From positions 1,415,001 to 1,479,000 of the forward strand of contig BLAL01000228.1 of the NCBI GenBank assembly GCA_015698045.1: 64,000 nucleotides of DNA. Reading direction: 5' to 3'. This stretch comes from Rhizophagus clarus. Its lineage: Eukaryota; Glomeromycota; Glomeromycetes; Glomerales; Glomeraceae. The position numbers were made by a program, and so were the translations under genes. How positions within the stretch are numbered: the first letter of the stretch is position 1; each line of letters opens with the position of its first letter. The notes under the pieces were generated by a model. It was given only the letters and a program-made list of their open reading frames with translations. It was not told the origin of the DNA and ran no database searches. This document shows positions 51,514 through 62,952 of this stretch, piece by piece.

Positions 51514-53025
51514 ATGTCAATAAATTTTTTGTCAAAGTTAAGCCAAAATTATATAGAATTATTGGATAATGATGATGAATATTATGACATTATAATTGAA
51601 GTTGGTGAAGATCCTAATACAAGAATTTTTCGCGCTCATATGAATATTTTGTGTTACCGGTCTCCATATTTACGACGAGTTTTGGCTTCCAATAGAAGGA
51701 ACAATGACAATGTCTTGGTCCACATCAAGTTACCGAATATTTCACCGGAAATATTTCAAATCATTTTAAAGTAAGTTATAAAGAAATAATTTTTTTTTAA
51801 AAAAAAGGAATTATTAATTTTTAAATAAACTTCATAATTTAGATATATTTATGGTGGTATTCTCTTATTGAATGAACAAGATACTTCAGATATTCTTAAA
51901 ATTTTAGCCGCTGCAGATGAACTTTGTCTTCAAGAGTTAATTAATTATCTACAAGAGTATTTAATTGAAAATAAATCCGAATGGATAATGCAAAATTTTG
52001 AACTTGCTCACCGAATAAGTTTTCAGTCTGATAATTTATCAGAAATTCAACAATATTGTACTAACTTAATGGCTAAGTCCCCTGAAAAAATATTCAATTC
52101 ATTTGATTTTATTTCACTTCCTGAAAAATCTTTGATTAAACTTATTAAAAGAGATGACTTACAAATGAAAGAAATTGAAGTTTGGGAGCATGTATTAAAA
52201 TGGGGTCTTTCACAAAATTCTACTCTTATTCAAGATCCTGATACTTGGAATGATGATGATTTCGTTGCGATGAAAAATACTTTACAACATTGTTTACCTT
52301 TAATCAGATTTTTTAGTTTATCATCTAAAGAATTTTTACAAAAAGTTGATCCATACAAAAAACTTTTAAAACCTCAACTTTATAAAGATTTATTGAATTC
52401 TTATATGAATCCTGATAGTATACCAGATGATAATATTTCACTTCCTAGAAATATTCATATTGACGGTGTAATTGATTCAATAATCGTTAATTTAAATATT
52501 GTTTCAGTTATTTCAAGGTGGATTGATAAAGTGGATGTTAATTGTAAATTTTCTCATTTGAGAGAATTTTATTTACCATATAAATTTAAATTATTAATAA
52601 GAGGAAGTCGAGATGGTTTTACTGCTAAAAAATTTCATACACTATGTGATAATAAACCTATTACTGTCACTTTTATTAAAATCAAGAGTGCGGAAGAAAT
52701 CATTGGCGGATATAATCCTTTAACATGGTCAGCTTCTAATAATTGGATTAAAACTAAAGATAGTTTTATTTTTTCTTTTAAAAAAAATAATAACCTCTTT
52801 AAAGACACAATTATAAGTAATGTAAAGGATATTAATTACGCAATGGCAAATCATCCAAGAAATGGACCATCTTTTAATCATGATCTTGCAATAGGTTCAT
52901 TAGTTGAAAATGAAGATTTTTGTAAGTTCTTTTGTATAAATACTGCTTATGAAAAAAAGATAAGAGACAAAGAGGGCAAATTTTCTATGGAAGATTATGA
53001 AATTTTTCAAATTATTAGAAATTAA
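51514..53025 (+). CDS. BTB-BACK-TLDc domain protein, intact
   Basis: Exons 51514-51770 and 51843-53025 join as AA|A (Lys) and give 479 residues. Domains are BTB (1 to about 115; NYIELLDNDDEYYDIIIEVG, HMNILCYRSPYLRRVL), BACK (about 120-235) and TLDc (about 300-475; RGSRDGFTAKKFHTLCDN, IIGGYNPLTW). The intron position and phase equal those of the 5575 gene, but the protein is clearly more diverged from it than the left-array copies are from each other. In TLDc the segment after NHPRNGPSFNHD departs from the GPxFGDDI seen in sisters, so the last strand may differ in function. A T10A13 tract lies at 51476-51498, 16 bp before the ATG. No lesion. Confidence 0.9.
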
Positions 53026-53641
53026 GAATATTATTCCTACGTTTTAGCCGAATTGGTGACAAATAACATTTCTAGTATGTTGTATTTCTTATTTTATTTA
53101 TATTCTTTAGTAATTAAATGATTTAATAAAGGTTTATTATTTAGTTTACGTTATTGTCAAATTTTATAGCGAAGCAAATTGACACAATACAATGCCGTTA
53201 AAGTCAGTTCTTTATTTGTTTATTGGGTGTTAGAAGAATGTATATGTTAATAAATAAGCGACAATTTTTATTGTTGATATGCGACTCTTAGTTACAATAA
53301 TCTTTCATACTTCCCTCTGTAACAAAAATTGAGATGCCATCATCACATGACTAATTCGTGTCGACAATTGGCAAATGATGATACTAAAATATTTCCGTTT
53401 TCTTTTAATTTTATCTGTTTGATTTTTAGCCCCTTTTTTTGCGGGAAACTCATATTATTGGTTGTATGTCATATGCCTGCACACAATGCTTAAACTATAA
53501 CTATAATAAGGAATCCATGTGATGTACCTGGTTCGAGACGTGCTTTTTGGAAAGTATCTACATCAATACAAATAAATAAATCCTATTGTTCCATTTGAAT
53601 TATTCGAAATTAAAATTTTTCTTTTTCTTGAAAAAATTATC
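53026..53641. other. Intergenic region between two tandem intact BTB-TLDc genes
   Basis: It holds the 3' end of the first gene and the promoter of the second. A T-rich stretch ends 15 bp before the ATG at 53642. No conserved GATTGGCGTAACAAGG block is present here. Confidence 0.5.
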
Positions 53642-55126
53642 ATGTCAGCGAGGTTTTTTTCAAAATTAAGTCAAAATTATATTGAATTATTGGAAGATGA
53701 CGAATATTACGATACTACGATTGAAGTTGGCGAAGATCCTTATGCAAAAATATTTCGTGCCCACAAGAATATTTTATGTTACCGTTCTCCATATTTTCGT
53801 CGAATTTTGGCTTCTACTACACAAAACAATAATTTGACACATATCAGGTTACCAAATATCTTACCAGAAATATTTCAGATTATCTTAAAGTAAGTTATGG
53901 AGAAATTAAACGTTTAAAGTTACTTTTCAATTAACCTTTGGTAATCGTTATAATTTAGGTATATTTATGGTGGCATCCTTTTAGTGAATAGGCAAGATAC
54001 TTCAGAAATCTTTAAGGTTTTAGCTGTTGCAAATGATCTTCGCCTTCAAGAACTAGTTGATTATTTACAAAGTTATTTAATTGAAAGAAGATCTGTATGG
54101 TTAGAACAACATTTTGAGCTTACTCATCGAATAAGTTTTCAGTCAGATAATTTATTAAAAATGCAACAATTTTGTACGAATTTAATGGCTAAGACTCCAG
54201 AAAAAATATTCGATTCATTTGATTTTACTTCACTTCTTGAAAAATCTTTGATTAAACTCATTGAAAGAGATGATTTACAAATGAAAGAGATTAAGGTCTG
54301 GGAGCATGTATTAAAATGGGGACTTGCACAAAATCCTACCCTTATTCCAGATCCTGTTACTTGGACGGATGATGATTTCAATAAAATGAAAAATACTTTA
54401 CAACATTGCTTCCCTTTAGTCCGGTTTTTTTGTTTATCATCAAGAGAATTTGTGCAAAAAGTTCGACCATATAAGAAACTTTTGAAACATCAACTTTATG
54501 AAGATTTAGTAAATTCTTATATGGATCCTGATAATGAACCAACTGAAAACATATTACTTCCTAGAAATATTAGAATCAATTCACAGATTATTGATTTAAG
54601 GATTATTTCAATTATTTCAAGATGGATTGATGAAAAAATTATTGATAACAAATTCGCTTATATTAGAGAATTATATTTACCCTATGAATTTAAATTATTA
54701 TTAAGAGGAAGTCGAGATGGATTTACTCCCGAGAAATTTCATGAATTATGTGATGGAAAGCCTAATACTGTTACTTTCATTAAAGTAAGAGATTCAGATG
54801 AGATTATTGGGGGTTATAATCCTTTAGTATGGGATTCTTCCAATGATTGGTGTGAAGCTGAAGATACTTTTATTTTTTCTCTTAAGAATAATGATATCTT
54901 TTTTAAAGATGCAATTATTAGTAATATAGAAGTTACGGATTGCGCATTATGGTTTAGCACTACATCTGGCCCCTGCTTTGGAGATGATATTAACATATAC
55001 GCTTCCCATGAATTTACAGCTTACGATGAAATTTCTTATCAAAGGAAATATTATTATGAAAACATAAGAGATGATGGTAGATTTTCTATTGAAGATTATG
55101 AAGTATATCAATTTATTAGAAATTAG
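53642..55126 (+). CDS. BTB-BACK-TLDc domain protein, intact
   Basis: Exons 53642-53889 and 53959-55126 join as AA|G (Lys) and give 471 residues. BTB covers 1 to about 112 (KLSQNYIELLEDDEYYDTTI, HKNILCYRSPYFRRIL), BACK about 115-230 and TLDc about 295-468 (RGSRDGFTPEKFHELCDGKP, IIGGYNPLVW, SGPCFGDDINIYAS). The linker before TLDc is a few residues shorter than in the 51514 gene. The pair 51514/53642 is a tandem duplicate older than the left array. A Cullin-3 adaptor role is inferred from BTB-BACK. No lesion; the start is shared with all sister copies (MSxxFFSKLSQNY). Confidence 0.9.
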
Positions 55127-57903
55127 AATATTTCATTTAAAGTTCACGTAGATTTATTATTAATGATTCAATATAACCACATTTTTTTGCACAGTCTATA
55201 ATATATTGATTTTCTGCGCTTTGCACCATAAAAATATTTACAATATTTAAATTGATGAACAAACAATTTTGTAAATATGATAACACTTTTTTTGGGACTG
55301 GATGTTTCTGTGTAATGTTGTAAATTGTAATCAATTAGCGTTTGGTAAATAATATAAGTTATATAACGAAATATTACATTTTGTATTATAATTTAAATTA
55401 TGAATTATACATACTGTTTAGCTTAGGTTAAAGGCTGAAATAATTATTTAGATCTTTATACTTTTTACATTATTCATCAAGAAGTCTATTTACGTCCCTT
55501 TGTAGTTATTGATCTGAATATCCTATGGATATTTCTAACGGCGCTGTTACTGTTGCTTATAATAAAGCCTCTCTGCTGATAAGAATTTCTACTTCTTGAG
55601 GTTTACATTAATTTTTTTTTTTAGTGCAACTTCCTGTCTTCCTATATCTTTTGATGTTTTTTCAATGATATTATATTGTTTTTTTCGGAAATAAATATTG
55701 CATTGAATTTAAATGATACTAATAAAAAGAATCGTAATGGCTCTCATATTAAATTATCGAAATGAAATGAATATTTCGACAGAAATAATCAAGTTTAATG
55801 AACTATTTTAATATGTTTAATAAAAGTGTTATTTTAAGAATTAATACTAAAAAAGTTTAAGTAAACTTTTTGGGGTTCGGATTTTTCTTATTGAATTTAA
55901 GAAAGTTTATAAGTAATAAAGATCCCTAAGGAACTTATAAGGATCCTTTATCAAAAATTTTATGATTGCTTAAGGACTTCGAATTCACCATTCAGGAAGT
56001 ATTTAGGAATCCATAAAAAGGTTATTATTATATTTATTTACTAAATTTATTATTATAAAATGTACATTTAAATTCAAAGTATATTTATTTATTCATTTAC
56101 TAACAATGTATTTAAATTTAATGAAATCACAGTAATGAACATAAAAACAAAATTAAATTAAAGGGTCATTAACTTTCTTTTGTAATCTTTAGAATTTATC
56201 ATCATTATTAATTAAAAAATCAATATTTACCTTATTTGTAAATTAAAGTCAGCATATATATATATAAAAAAACATTACTCCCATAAATACCAATTTTCTG
56301 ATATCAACTGTGGGTATTCTCTTACGTCTTAATGATGATGATAAATATTTACTAATATTAAGTTGTGTTGCTATTTTCCTACATGACAAGTCATCCAAGT
56401 ATCTTTCAACCATTAATCAACATATGTAAAGAGAATTGGCGACTATTGAAGAGGATTGTAATAAAATATTATTTGTTATAATAATATAATACATACAATT
56501 TAAATACTGATTTTATGAAAATTCAAAGTATTATCAAGATTACATTAAACGTAATATCGATTTTTTAACGTATGTACAGTATGTGGTGAAATAAATAAAT
56601 TTCACAAATTTCGACGTAAGCCATCTATTTTTTTTTTTTGGTCAAATAAGTTTTTTCTTTTAAAAAAAATTTAGATATTGAGTCATTTATTTTATTATTT
56701 TTATCTATATACTGTAAGAATACAGTGCATGATGAGATTTTAATTGATACTAACTAGAATACAAAAAAAAATTCATAAAGAGGTAGGTTTATATATAAAA
56801 TATAATAAATAATTATACTGTAAATAAACAAGGATGAGTTTTTTAGGCATTTAAAAACAAGTGATTCGTTTCTTTCTCAAGTCAGGAACTTGATGAGTTT
56901 TTTAGGCATTTAAAAGTAAGTGATTCGTTTCTTTCTCAAGTCAGGAACTATGCACCAGATGATTATGAAGACGTTTGAGTCATTGAAGTCAATGCATATT
57001 CTTACAGCGAAGGGTAGTGAACGTAATTAGTGAATGTGCAGTACTTACATTGAATGCTTTTTAAACCTTTTAATTTTATTCATTCAAATTTATCGTGGAT
57101 ATCGATTGATCGTTATACAAATGCTTGTGAATTGATGGCTAAATAATTAGTTATCTCAATTGCTTCGGTGAGTTCAAGTTATTTTTTATCTTATTACCTT
57201 TTCTAAAACTTTTCTCGTTCATACATGAATGGCGATATAATCGAAATTAACTTTATTTATAGCATTCTGCTTGAAACTTTGATTCCCTCAATATGTAGTA
57301 ATTACATAGTTAACCGCATGTGGAATTTGTAATTATGTCACTTATTTAACTTTTGTATTTCTCAATTATTAAATCATAGAAAACTGTAACCTAGTACGTC
57401 AACTCAATTCATAATTTCAATCGAAATTCATATAGCAATGCAGCAAACTTGTTATATAAATTGTCCTTCGCTTCGGTCAGGATAGTAAAAAGTCACAGTA
57501 CATAACGTAAAAAATTTCTTTTATTATTTGAAACAGGGTCGAAATTACATTATCCAAAAAAAAAAAGAAATGAAAAATGCATTTTCAATATAACACGAAA
57601 AGGCAAGAGATTTATTTATTTCATAAATATTAACATTTTAATTTCATTATAAAAAGGTCAATAATTGATTTAACAATGAATGGGATAACTAAAATATATA
57701 TAATAAACAATAATAAAAAAAGACAATAAATTTCTAACAAAAACTAGCTCAATACAATGTAAAAAACTAAATACAATAAATTAAACAATTGAAAATGTTG
57801 GTAACATTTATATTATTACCCCATTACAGCTTAACCGGTGCACGTGTTGGTATTAGGTATAAAATCTGTACCGGTCGCGCAGCATCCGTTGCCATCCGCA
57901 CAT
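55127..57903. other. AT-rich gene desert with one tandem duplication
   Basis: No gene found. It contains the 59-bp duplication listed separately and A/T microsatellites (for example about 56253-56270). Confidence 0.5.
56833..56949 (+). repeat. 59-bp tandem duplication
   Basis: Two copies (56833-56890 and 56892-56949) of GATGAGTTTTTTAGGCATTT...CTCAAGTCAGGAACT differ by only two adjacent bases, so the duplication is very recent. Confidence 0.9.
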
Positions 57904-58047
57904 TCAGTCTTGCTTCTTGGGCATCAACTTCTTGTGCATCAAAGGTTTGCTTTTAACACGAAATTTCTTACGTGGTTGTAGGTCTGCAGCAACAAAATTG
58001 CTGAGGACTAAAACGATGAGAGCAAAAATTAAGAAGGAGGTTCTCAT
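57904..58047 (-). CDS. Small secreted basic peptide (47 residues)
   Basis: The minus-strand ATG at 58047 opens MRTSFLIFALIVLVLSNFVAA, a textbook signal peptide with likely cleavage after ...NFVAA. It is followed by a short Lys/Arg-rich mature part (DLQPRKKFRVKSKPLMHKKL, MPKKQD) and TGA at 57904-57906. The mature part is about 26 residues with no Cys. It has several dibasic sites (RKK, KK), so Kex2-type processing or nucleic-acid/membrane binding is possible. The family is not recognised. Small secreted peptides of AM fungi are effector or cell-wall candidates, but no role can be read here. It lies alone in a gene-poor region. The ORF is short but the signal peptide makes chance unlikely; an intron elsewhere cannot be excluded. 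Confidence 0.65.
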   Translation of the reverse strand: MRTSFLIFALIVLVLSNFVAADLQPRKKFRVKSKPLMHKKLMPKKQD

Positions 58048-58890
58048 GGTGACTTGAAGTGTTTAAGCGATTATAATCACTAATTTTTTGTAGGTTCAAA
58101 CTTTGGTAATTTTATAGAGAGAAGAGTAAGAAATTTGTTTTCTGATTATTATGAGTGACTGTAATTGAGGAACGTATTTATAAGTGTTTAAGTTGTACAG
58201 GCTAGTATCAAGCTTTTATTTAGGGTATGATATAGACGGAAAACACAATGAAATTTCTGGCGTAATATTTGAAACAATAGGAAGACAATTTATTCTTTCA
58301 AATTATGTAAAAGAGAAATAAGATTATCTTGGATACTGCAGAAAACAAAAGAAAGATATCATTTAAAAACGATAGATGATTAAACTATAAAACATTTCAC
58401 TTCGTTTGGATTTAAGACTTATGATAATCAGCGGATGCATGAATGAACACAAAAAAGCTGATGATCATGGCCAAATTACAAATACAAAATAGGTAAGAGT
58501 TAATTCATTTGTTTGTATTACTTAAAATGTCTATAACTTCCTATAAATAGAGATCGGTAACCTTATACACAACAATAAAACGAAAGAATATTTTTAACTT
58601 TTATATTCACCCTAATGAGAAAAGCTTACGAATACGAAGAATATAGTCCACTCCGGCAGTGAAGTGCATTGCACATAGAAATAAATATGTATGTATATGC
58701 GTTGAAATTGTTGGAATGTTGGAATCTTCCAATTCTTCCGATTCTAACTGAAGCCTTTCAATTCCAATAACATCCCAAAATTTTCCTTAAGTAAATTCAA
58801 TGTAAATAAAATAATTTTTCAATATTAAATTAACATAGGGTTTTGAAAAGTTCAATGTGCAAACTTAGTATTAAAATATGTAAATGTTAA
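58048..58890. other. Spacer, promoter of the small peptide and possible MITE debris
   Basis: 58048-58200 is the promoter side of the minus-strand peptide. About 58655-58770 contains CAGTGAAGTGCATTGCAC followed by TTGGAAT/CTTCCAA words, reminiscent of the MITE at 28229, but no second end or target duplication was found. Confidence 0.35.
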
Positions 58891-58972
58891 TTTAAATAAT
58901 AAACTATTATTGAATTTAAATCACTTTACTATTGAGCGCAATAATTTTACAATAAAATTTTTAGAAAGTTCA
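58891..58972 (+). repeat. Left arm of an 82-bp inverted repeat pair
   Basis: TTTAAATAATAAACTATTAT...TTTTTAGAAAGTTCA is the reverse complement of 62871-62952 with a single mismatch. The arms are 3.9 kb apart and enclose two inverted-repeat elements. Confidence 0.9.
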
Positions 58973-59604
58973 TAACCAAATCATGTAATGAATTACTTAC
59001 AAATTTGTATTAAACTTCGATACGTGGTTAATTCATGAAGTTCACGTAAATTTAACACATATTATAGGCCACCGCATGTACTCGTACTATTTCTGGAAAT
59101 ATACTACTATGTGGGGTATTATATATGGGGTTATATATAATCCTTATTCTGCCCGTTTGTAAATAAGTAGTGACAAATCTAATAAGGCCTTATAAAAAAT
59201 TTTTGTCGGATATACTCCGAATTTATTGAAAACATTCCGATTATACCGATAATATTCCGATTATATTTCAAGTTGAAATTTAATAATTTTAATATGATAA
59301 AAAGTATCCGAAAAATTTGAAGATATTCCGATTTTGTATTCAAATTGACGATTATTTAACAATTAAGGATATCCAAAATATAGTTATTTCTAAAAGATTT
59401 TTTTTTTATTCTTTTCTATTATGAACGTACCAATTGAACAATTTTACTTGGAATATTTTTATTAACAATATTTTTCAACTAAAATGTGATAATACTGATT
59501 AGTGATTAATGGTACAGCTAGTAATGATTAGCTTGTCTGTTATATTTGACTTGAATTCTTGAACCATGATCGAATATTTTAAAGTTTAAATTAATTTACA
59601 CTTT

Positions 59605-59755
59605 TTTTTTAACTTTTTTTAAACTCTCCTCCGTTTTTTTTTCTCCCCTTCGTCCAATCTCTTGTCGTTTTTCTCTCTTTGTCCTTTACCTTCCCTCCCC
59701 TTTCCCTCGTCTTTTTTCTACTTTCCCACCTCTCACACACTTTCTGTTGAAAAAC
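59605..59755 (+). other. Polypyrimidine tract
   Basis: About 150 bases are nearly pure C/T (for example CTCTCCTCCG, CCTTCCCTCCCCTTTCCCTC), a strong strand asymmetry. It could form unusual DNA structure or be intron or promoter sequence of the transcript suggested downstream. Confidence 0.6.
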
Positions 59756-59759
59756 GAAA

Positions 59760-60400
59760 CTTTTTGGAAGTTCTATCAGTCTCCTTAGACGCGAAATTTT
59801 GAATTTTTTTTTATTTTTATTTCAACGAACTTTACTAACAGTTCATTATTTTCTTTTGTAAACGGTTGGTTTTTTGGGATATTTGAACGCGTGGAAATTT
59901 AGTAAGAGAGTGTTGCTTTTTATTAATTATTCGTTTAACGAAACATTTTACTAACGTTTCAATTTTCTCTTTTTTAGATAGACAGGCCTTGAACACATGG
60001 AAATTTGACATGAAATTGGAAACCTTTTAAATGGCAGGAAGGGTGTGTGAAATTCTGATGGGCTATTTTCATGTTTTTTTTATAATCATTTATGTTTAAC
60101 GAACAGTACTAATAATTTGTTTCTTTTTCTTTTTTTAGTGGCTCTTTCGGGTCTCTGGTTTGGACGTTAGTAAAGTATTTTAACAAAACAGTTACTAACG
60201 AACGTTTCATTATTTTTCTTTTATATTCTTTGGAGTATCTAGACGCGTCAGAAATTTGGCGAGTGAGTTTTTTCCTTTGAATTAATTCGATTAATGAAAC
60301 GATTACTAACGTCTCGTGCTTTTTATCTTTTCGGTAACTTTTCGGCTTTTTGGATGATGAACGGTTGGTGTTGTTGTTTTACATCTTAAATTTTTTTTTT
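59760..60400 (+). repeat. Diverged intron-like repeats with TACTAAC-type branch-point words
   Basis: ACTAAC occurs at 59834, 59949, 60194 and 60304, with ACTAAT at 60108. Each is preceded by AACGAAnn(T)TT or a similar word and followed after a pyrimidine run by TTTTTTAG, TTTGGAG or a like end. Between them are short stretches with ACGCGTGGAAATTTAG or close variants. Spacing (86-159 bp) is irregular, so this is an old tandem duplication of an intron-plus-exon unit or a run of real tiny introns. Confidence 0.5.
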
Positions 60401-60843
60401 TAATTAACTATGGCTGACAGCTTATTTTTTCTTATTATGGATTGCCAGTTTCAATTTTGAAGCGTGAAATATTACCGCTTTTTTAGCAGGAATCTGGTCA
60501 AATTTGATTCCAGATCTTAGGTATGTTTCAAAAAAAAATCTGAGAATTTAATAAAAAACCTTTAAAAAATTATTTTTAAATATGATTTATTTTGATACTT
60601 AGATCCATAAGTATTTTCGTCAAAAATTTATTAAAAAAAATTATGTTGGCGTATTTACTAAGTTTTTATTAGGACTGTGTATAGGTAAAGAATAAAATTT
60701 TTCTAAAACTTTGTTAAAAAAAAAAAAGATTTTAATTTTTTTTACGGTTTTGTAGGAATTTTAGTTTTTTTCCAAAGCTCCAAGTTTTTGAAACCTTAAT
60801 TTTTTTTTTCTTAAAAAATAACATTTTCTTCTATTTTTTGTAG

Positions 60844-61137
60844 ATATCTGGGGAATGGTTTATCCGACTTTCTTGGAAGAAATTTTGAAGTTATTTATTG
60901 AAGGATTTCTTCATTTATCACACGATACATATTGGACTTATCAGGTAAGAAATTTCTTACATTTACTGTATAATTTTGGTTCATTAAATTATGTAACTTA
61001 AATAGTTTTGCAAATTTTAGAGAGGTCTTCATAATAGATTAAGTACCACCAGTGAAACGCATTATCCTGCAAATATAAAATGTATCTTGATAATATTCCG
61101 TTTGCATTTAATAAATTTATTGAGTACTTTTGAATAA
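60844..61137 (+). CDS. Possible two-exon coding fragment within the 2.2-kb element
   Basis: Proposed exons are 60844-60944 and 61021-61137 with a 76-bp intron (CAG|GTAAGA ... ATTTTAG|AGA). After an acceptor (TTTTTTGTAG) the frame reads IWGMVYPTFLEEILKLFIEG, then FLHLSHDTYWTYQ, joining to RGLHNRLSTTSETHYPAN before it runs into terminal-repeat sequence. The protein is not recognised; the amphipathic, Trp/Tyr-containing sequence looks real rather than random. The upstream start is unknown. It could be a host gene fragment captured by the element. Confidence 0.3.
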
Positions 61138-61853
61138 TATCTGTATAAATCATCTAATAATATTCCGTTTAAATTTGTAAAATTTACCGAGTATAATTTG
61201 AGTGTTTTCGGATAATAACATAAAATATTATTCCGAAAAATGATCACTTTTCGGAGTGGAACCATAATAGTAAAATTCGGAACATTTTCGGGATACGAAA
61301 ACCAGATAAAAATCGGAGTCTATTCATAAAAAATTTTTTATAGGGAAGCAAATATATTATTTTAAATATTTAGAAATTGTCAAATCGTATTTTAATCATA
61401 TTAAGACTGTAAAGATAACCTGTAAAGATAACTTAATTAATGCGTTATTTGAACGAATATTAATAATTTTGAAGCCCGTTCGTATTTGTAGATAGTGACC
61501 CGCAGATTTAAATGGTTTAGCAGGTAAGTCACTAAGCTAATGATCGCCTATAATGACAAAGTTTTAAAAATTTATTTTCGTAATTATGTTATTAACATCC
61601 GATGGATATCCGGATAACGGATATCAAAGTGTAATTTGTGTATAGCGAATCTACTGTATTACAAATATAAAATTTAAATAAATTTTATGACTAAAACGCA
61701 AAAAATATTTATTTCAAAATTTTTTATTCAAACACTTATTTAACCTTAAATTACAATTTTATTGAAAATTCAAACGGATAACTATTAACTATTAAGAATA
61801 TATATATATATACACCTTTTCTTTAGCTACCGAAGTACCCAGGTAAATACCCA

Positions 61854-62666
61854 GGTACCATTAACAGGACGGACTTCCTCATATTATCACATTATTGCTG
61901 ATCATTTGCTGATCATTTATTAATCATTTATTCAGTATTGTCATCTAAAAAAAAATACCATTTTGTTAATACATGAAGCTGGAATAATATTTGATTTGAC
62001 AATTTCAAGAGTAAAATTGCTTGAAATTAACAGAAAGTACATCAATTTATGTAAATTTTCATAATTTAATGAACAATATGAAAATTCAAAATTTACAACT
62101 CAATATCCAGTGATCAGATTTTGACGAATTGTATACCATTAGATTAGTCTCGGTGAGAGGTTTGAATGGTGGTAAAATCATTGCTATCAAATCAATATTG
62201 GTGAAGTTATTGCATTTTAAAATTTTATACTAAATTAAATAATATTATTATTAATATTAATAATTGCAGATATTATTTTGGCCATATCTCAAGGATTATC
62301 AAAAATTATGTTGGATTATTTTGGCCATTAATTTTAAAGCAGTTAAACTATGACCTATAAAAGTTTCAAGTTTCGGTCTAACTTCTGTGACTTCGGCCGA
62401 AGATTCAAAGTTCGATTAGAAAATGATTGGCATGTATATTAATTATTGAAAAAATTCGATCTAAAGCTAATTTTGGCATTACATTTTATTTTACTACAAA
62501 ATTTTTATACTAAATTTTTAATACTTTAAACTGTTAAATAAAATAATTTAATGTAATTTTTTTACATATTTATGGTTTAGAATAACAAAGTTAATGTTAT
62601 ATCATGTATATTATGATTGGCAAATGATCAGCATGTGATATAAGGTATGACCGCCCTGTTGGTACC
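61854..62666. mobile_element. Inverted-repeat element (about 0.8 kb) with GGTACC ends
   Basis: The left arm GGTACCATTAACAGGACGG...TATCACATTATTGCTGATCA pairs with the inverse of the right arm. Read inverted, the right arm is GGTACCAACAGGGCGG...ATATCACATGCTGATCATTT. The arms are about 55-60 bp with several small gaps. No ORF, no clear target duplication, superfamily unresolved. Confidence 0.55.
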
Positions 62667-62870
62667 ATTTGTGATCAAATCACCATAGATTGCCCGGGTC
62701 CTAATCACGAAGAGCACTATTTTGAGGTACCGTAACTGCTGTATGCTGTATGTTATATTTTCATTCACTAAATATCCGTGAGAAAAAAACAAAATCGCTT
62801 AATTTGATCTATACATCTGAAAATTACTCATGACTACTCTACGTTAGATTATCAATATTGATCTAATTCT

Positions 62871-62952
62871 GAACTTTCTAAAAATTTTATTGTAAAATTA
62901 TTGCGCTCAATAGTAAAGTGATTTAAATTCAATAGTAGTTTATTATTTAAAC
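62871..62952 (-). repeat. Right arm of the 82-bp inverted repeat pair
   Basis: This is the reverse complement of 58891-58972 with one mismatch (ATAGTA against ATAATA). See the left arm. Confidence 0.9.

Larger units (their letters stand above)
59188..61345. mobile_element. 2.2-kb TIR element with ATTCCG subterminal repeats
   Basis: The left end CCTTATAAAAAATTTTTG..TCGGATATACTCCGA pairs with the right end TCGGAGTCTATTC..AAATTTTTTATAGGG. Both flanks inside the ends are studded with ATTCCG/CGGAAT words (59215-59330, and 61090-61315 in either orientation). No transposase ORF is visible. The interior has a CT-rich tract (about 59600-59750), repeated intron-like segments (59760-60400) and a possible exon pair (60844 onward). 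The termini match the short element at 12101. No clear target-site duplication, so the superfamily is open; it may be a non-autonomous element that captured host sequence. Confidence 0.6.

Noticed and set aside
58655-58770. Further copy of the CTTCCAA-type hAT MITE
   Set aside because: Only one CAGTG-like end and a few words agree. No opposite end or 8-bp duplication is visible.
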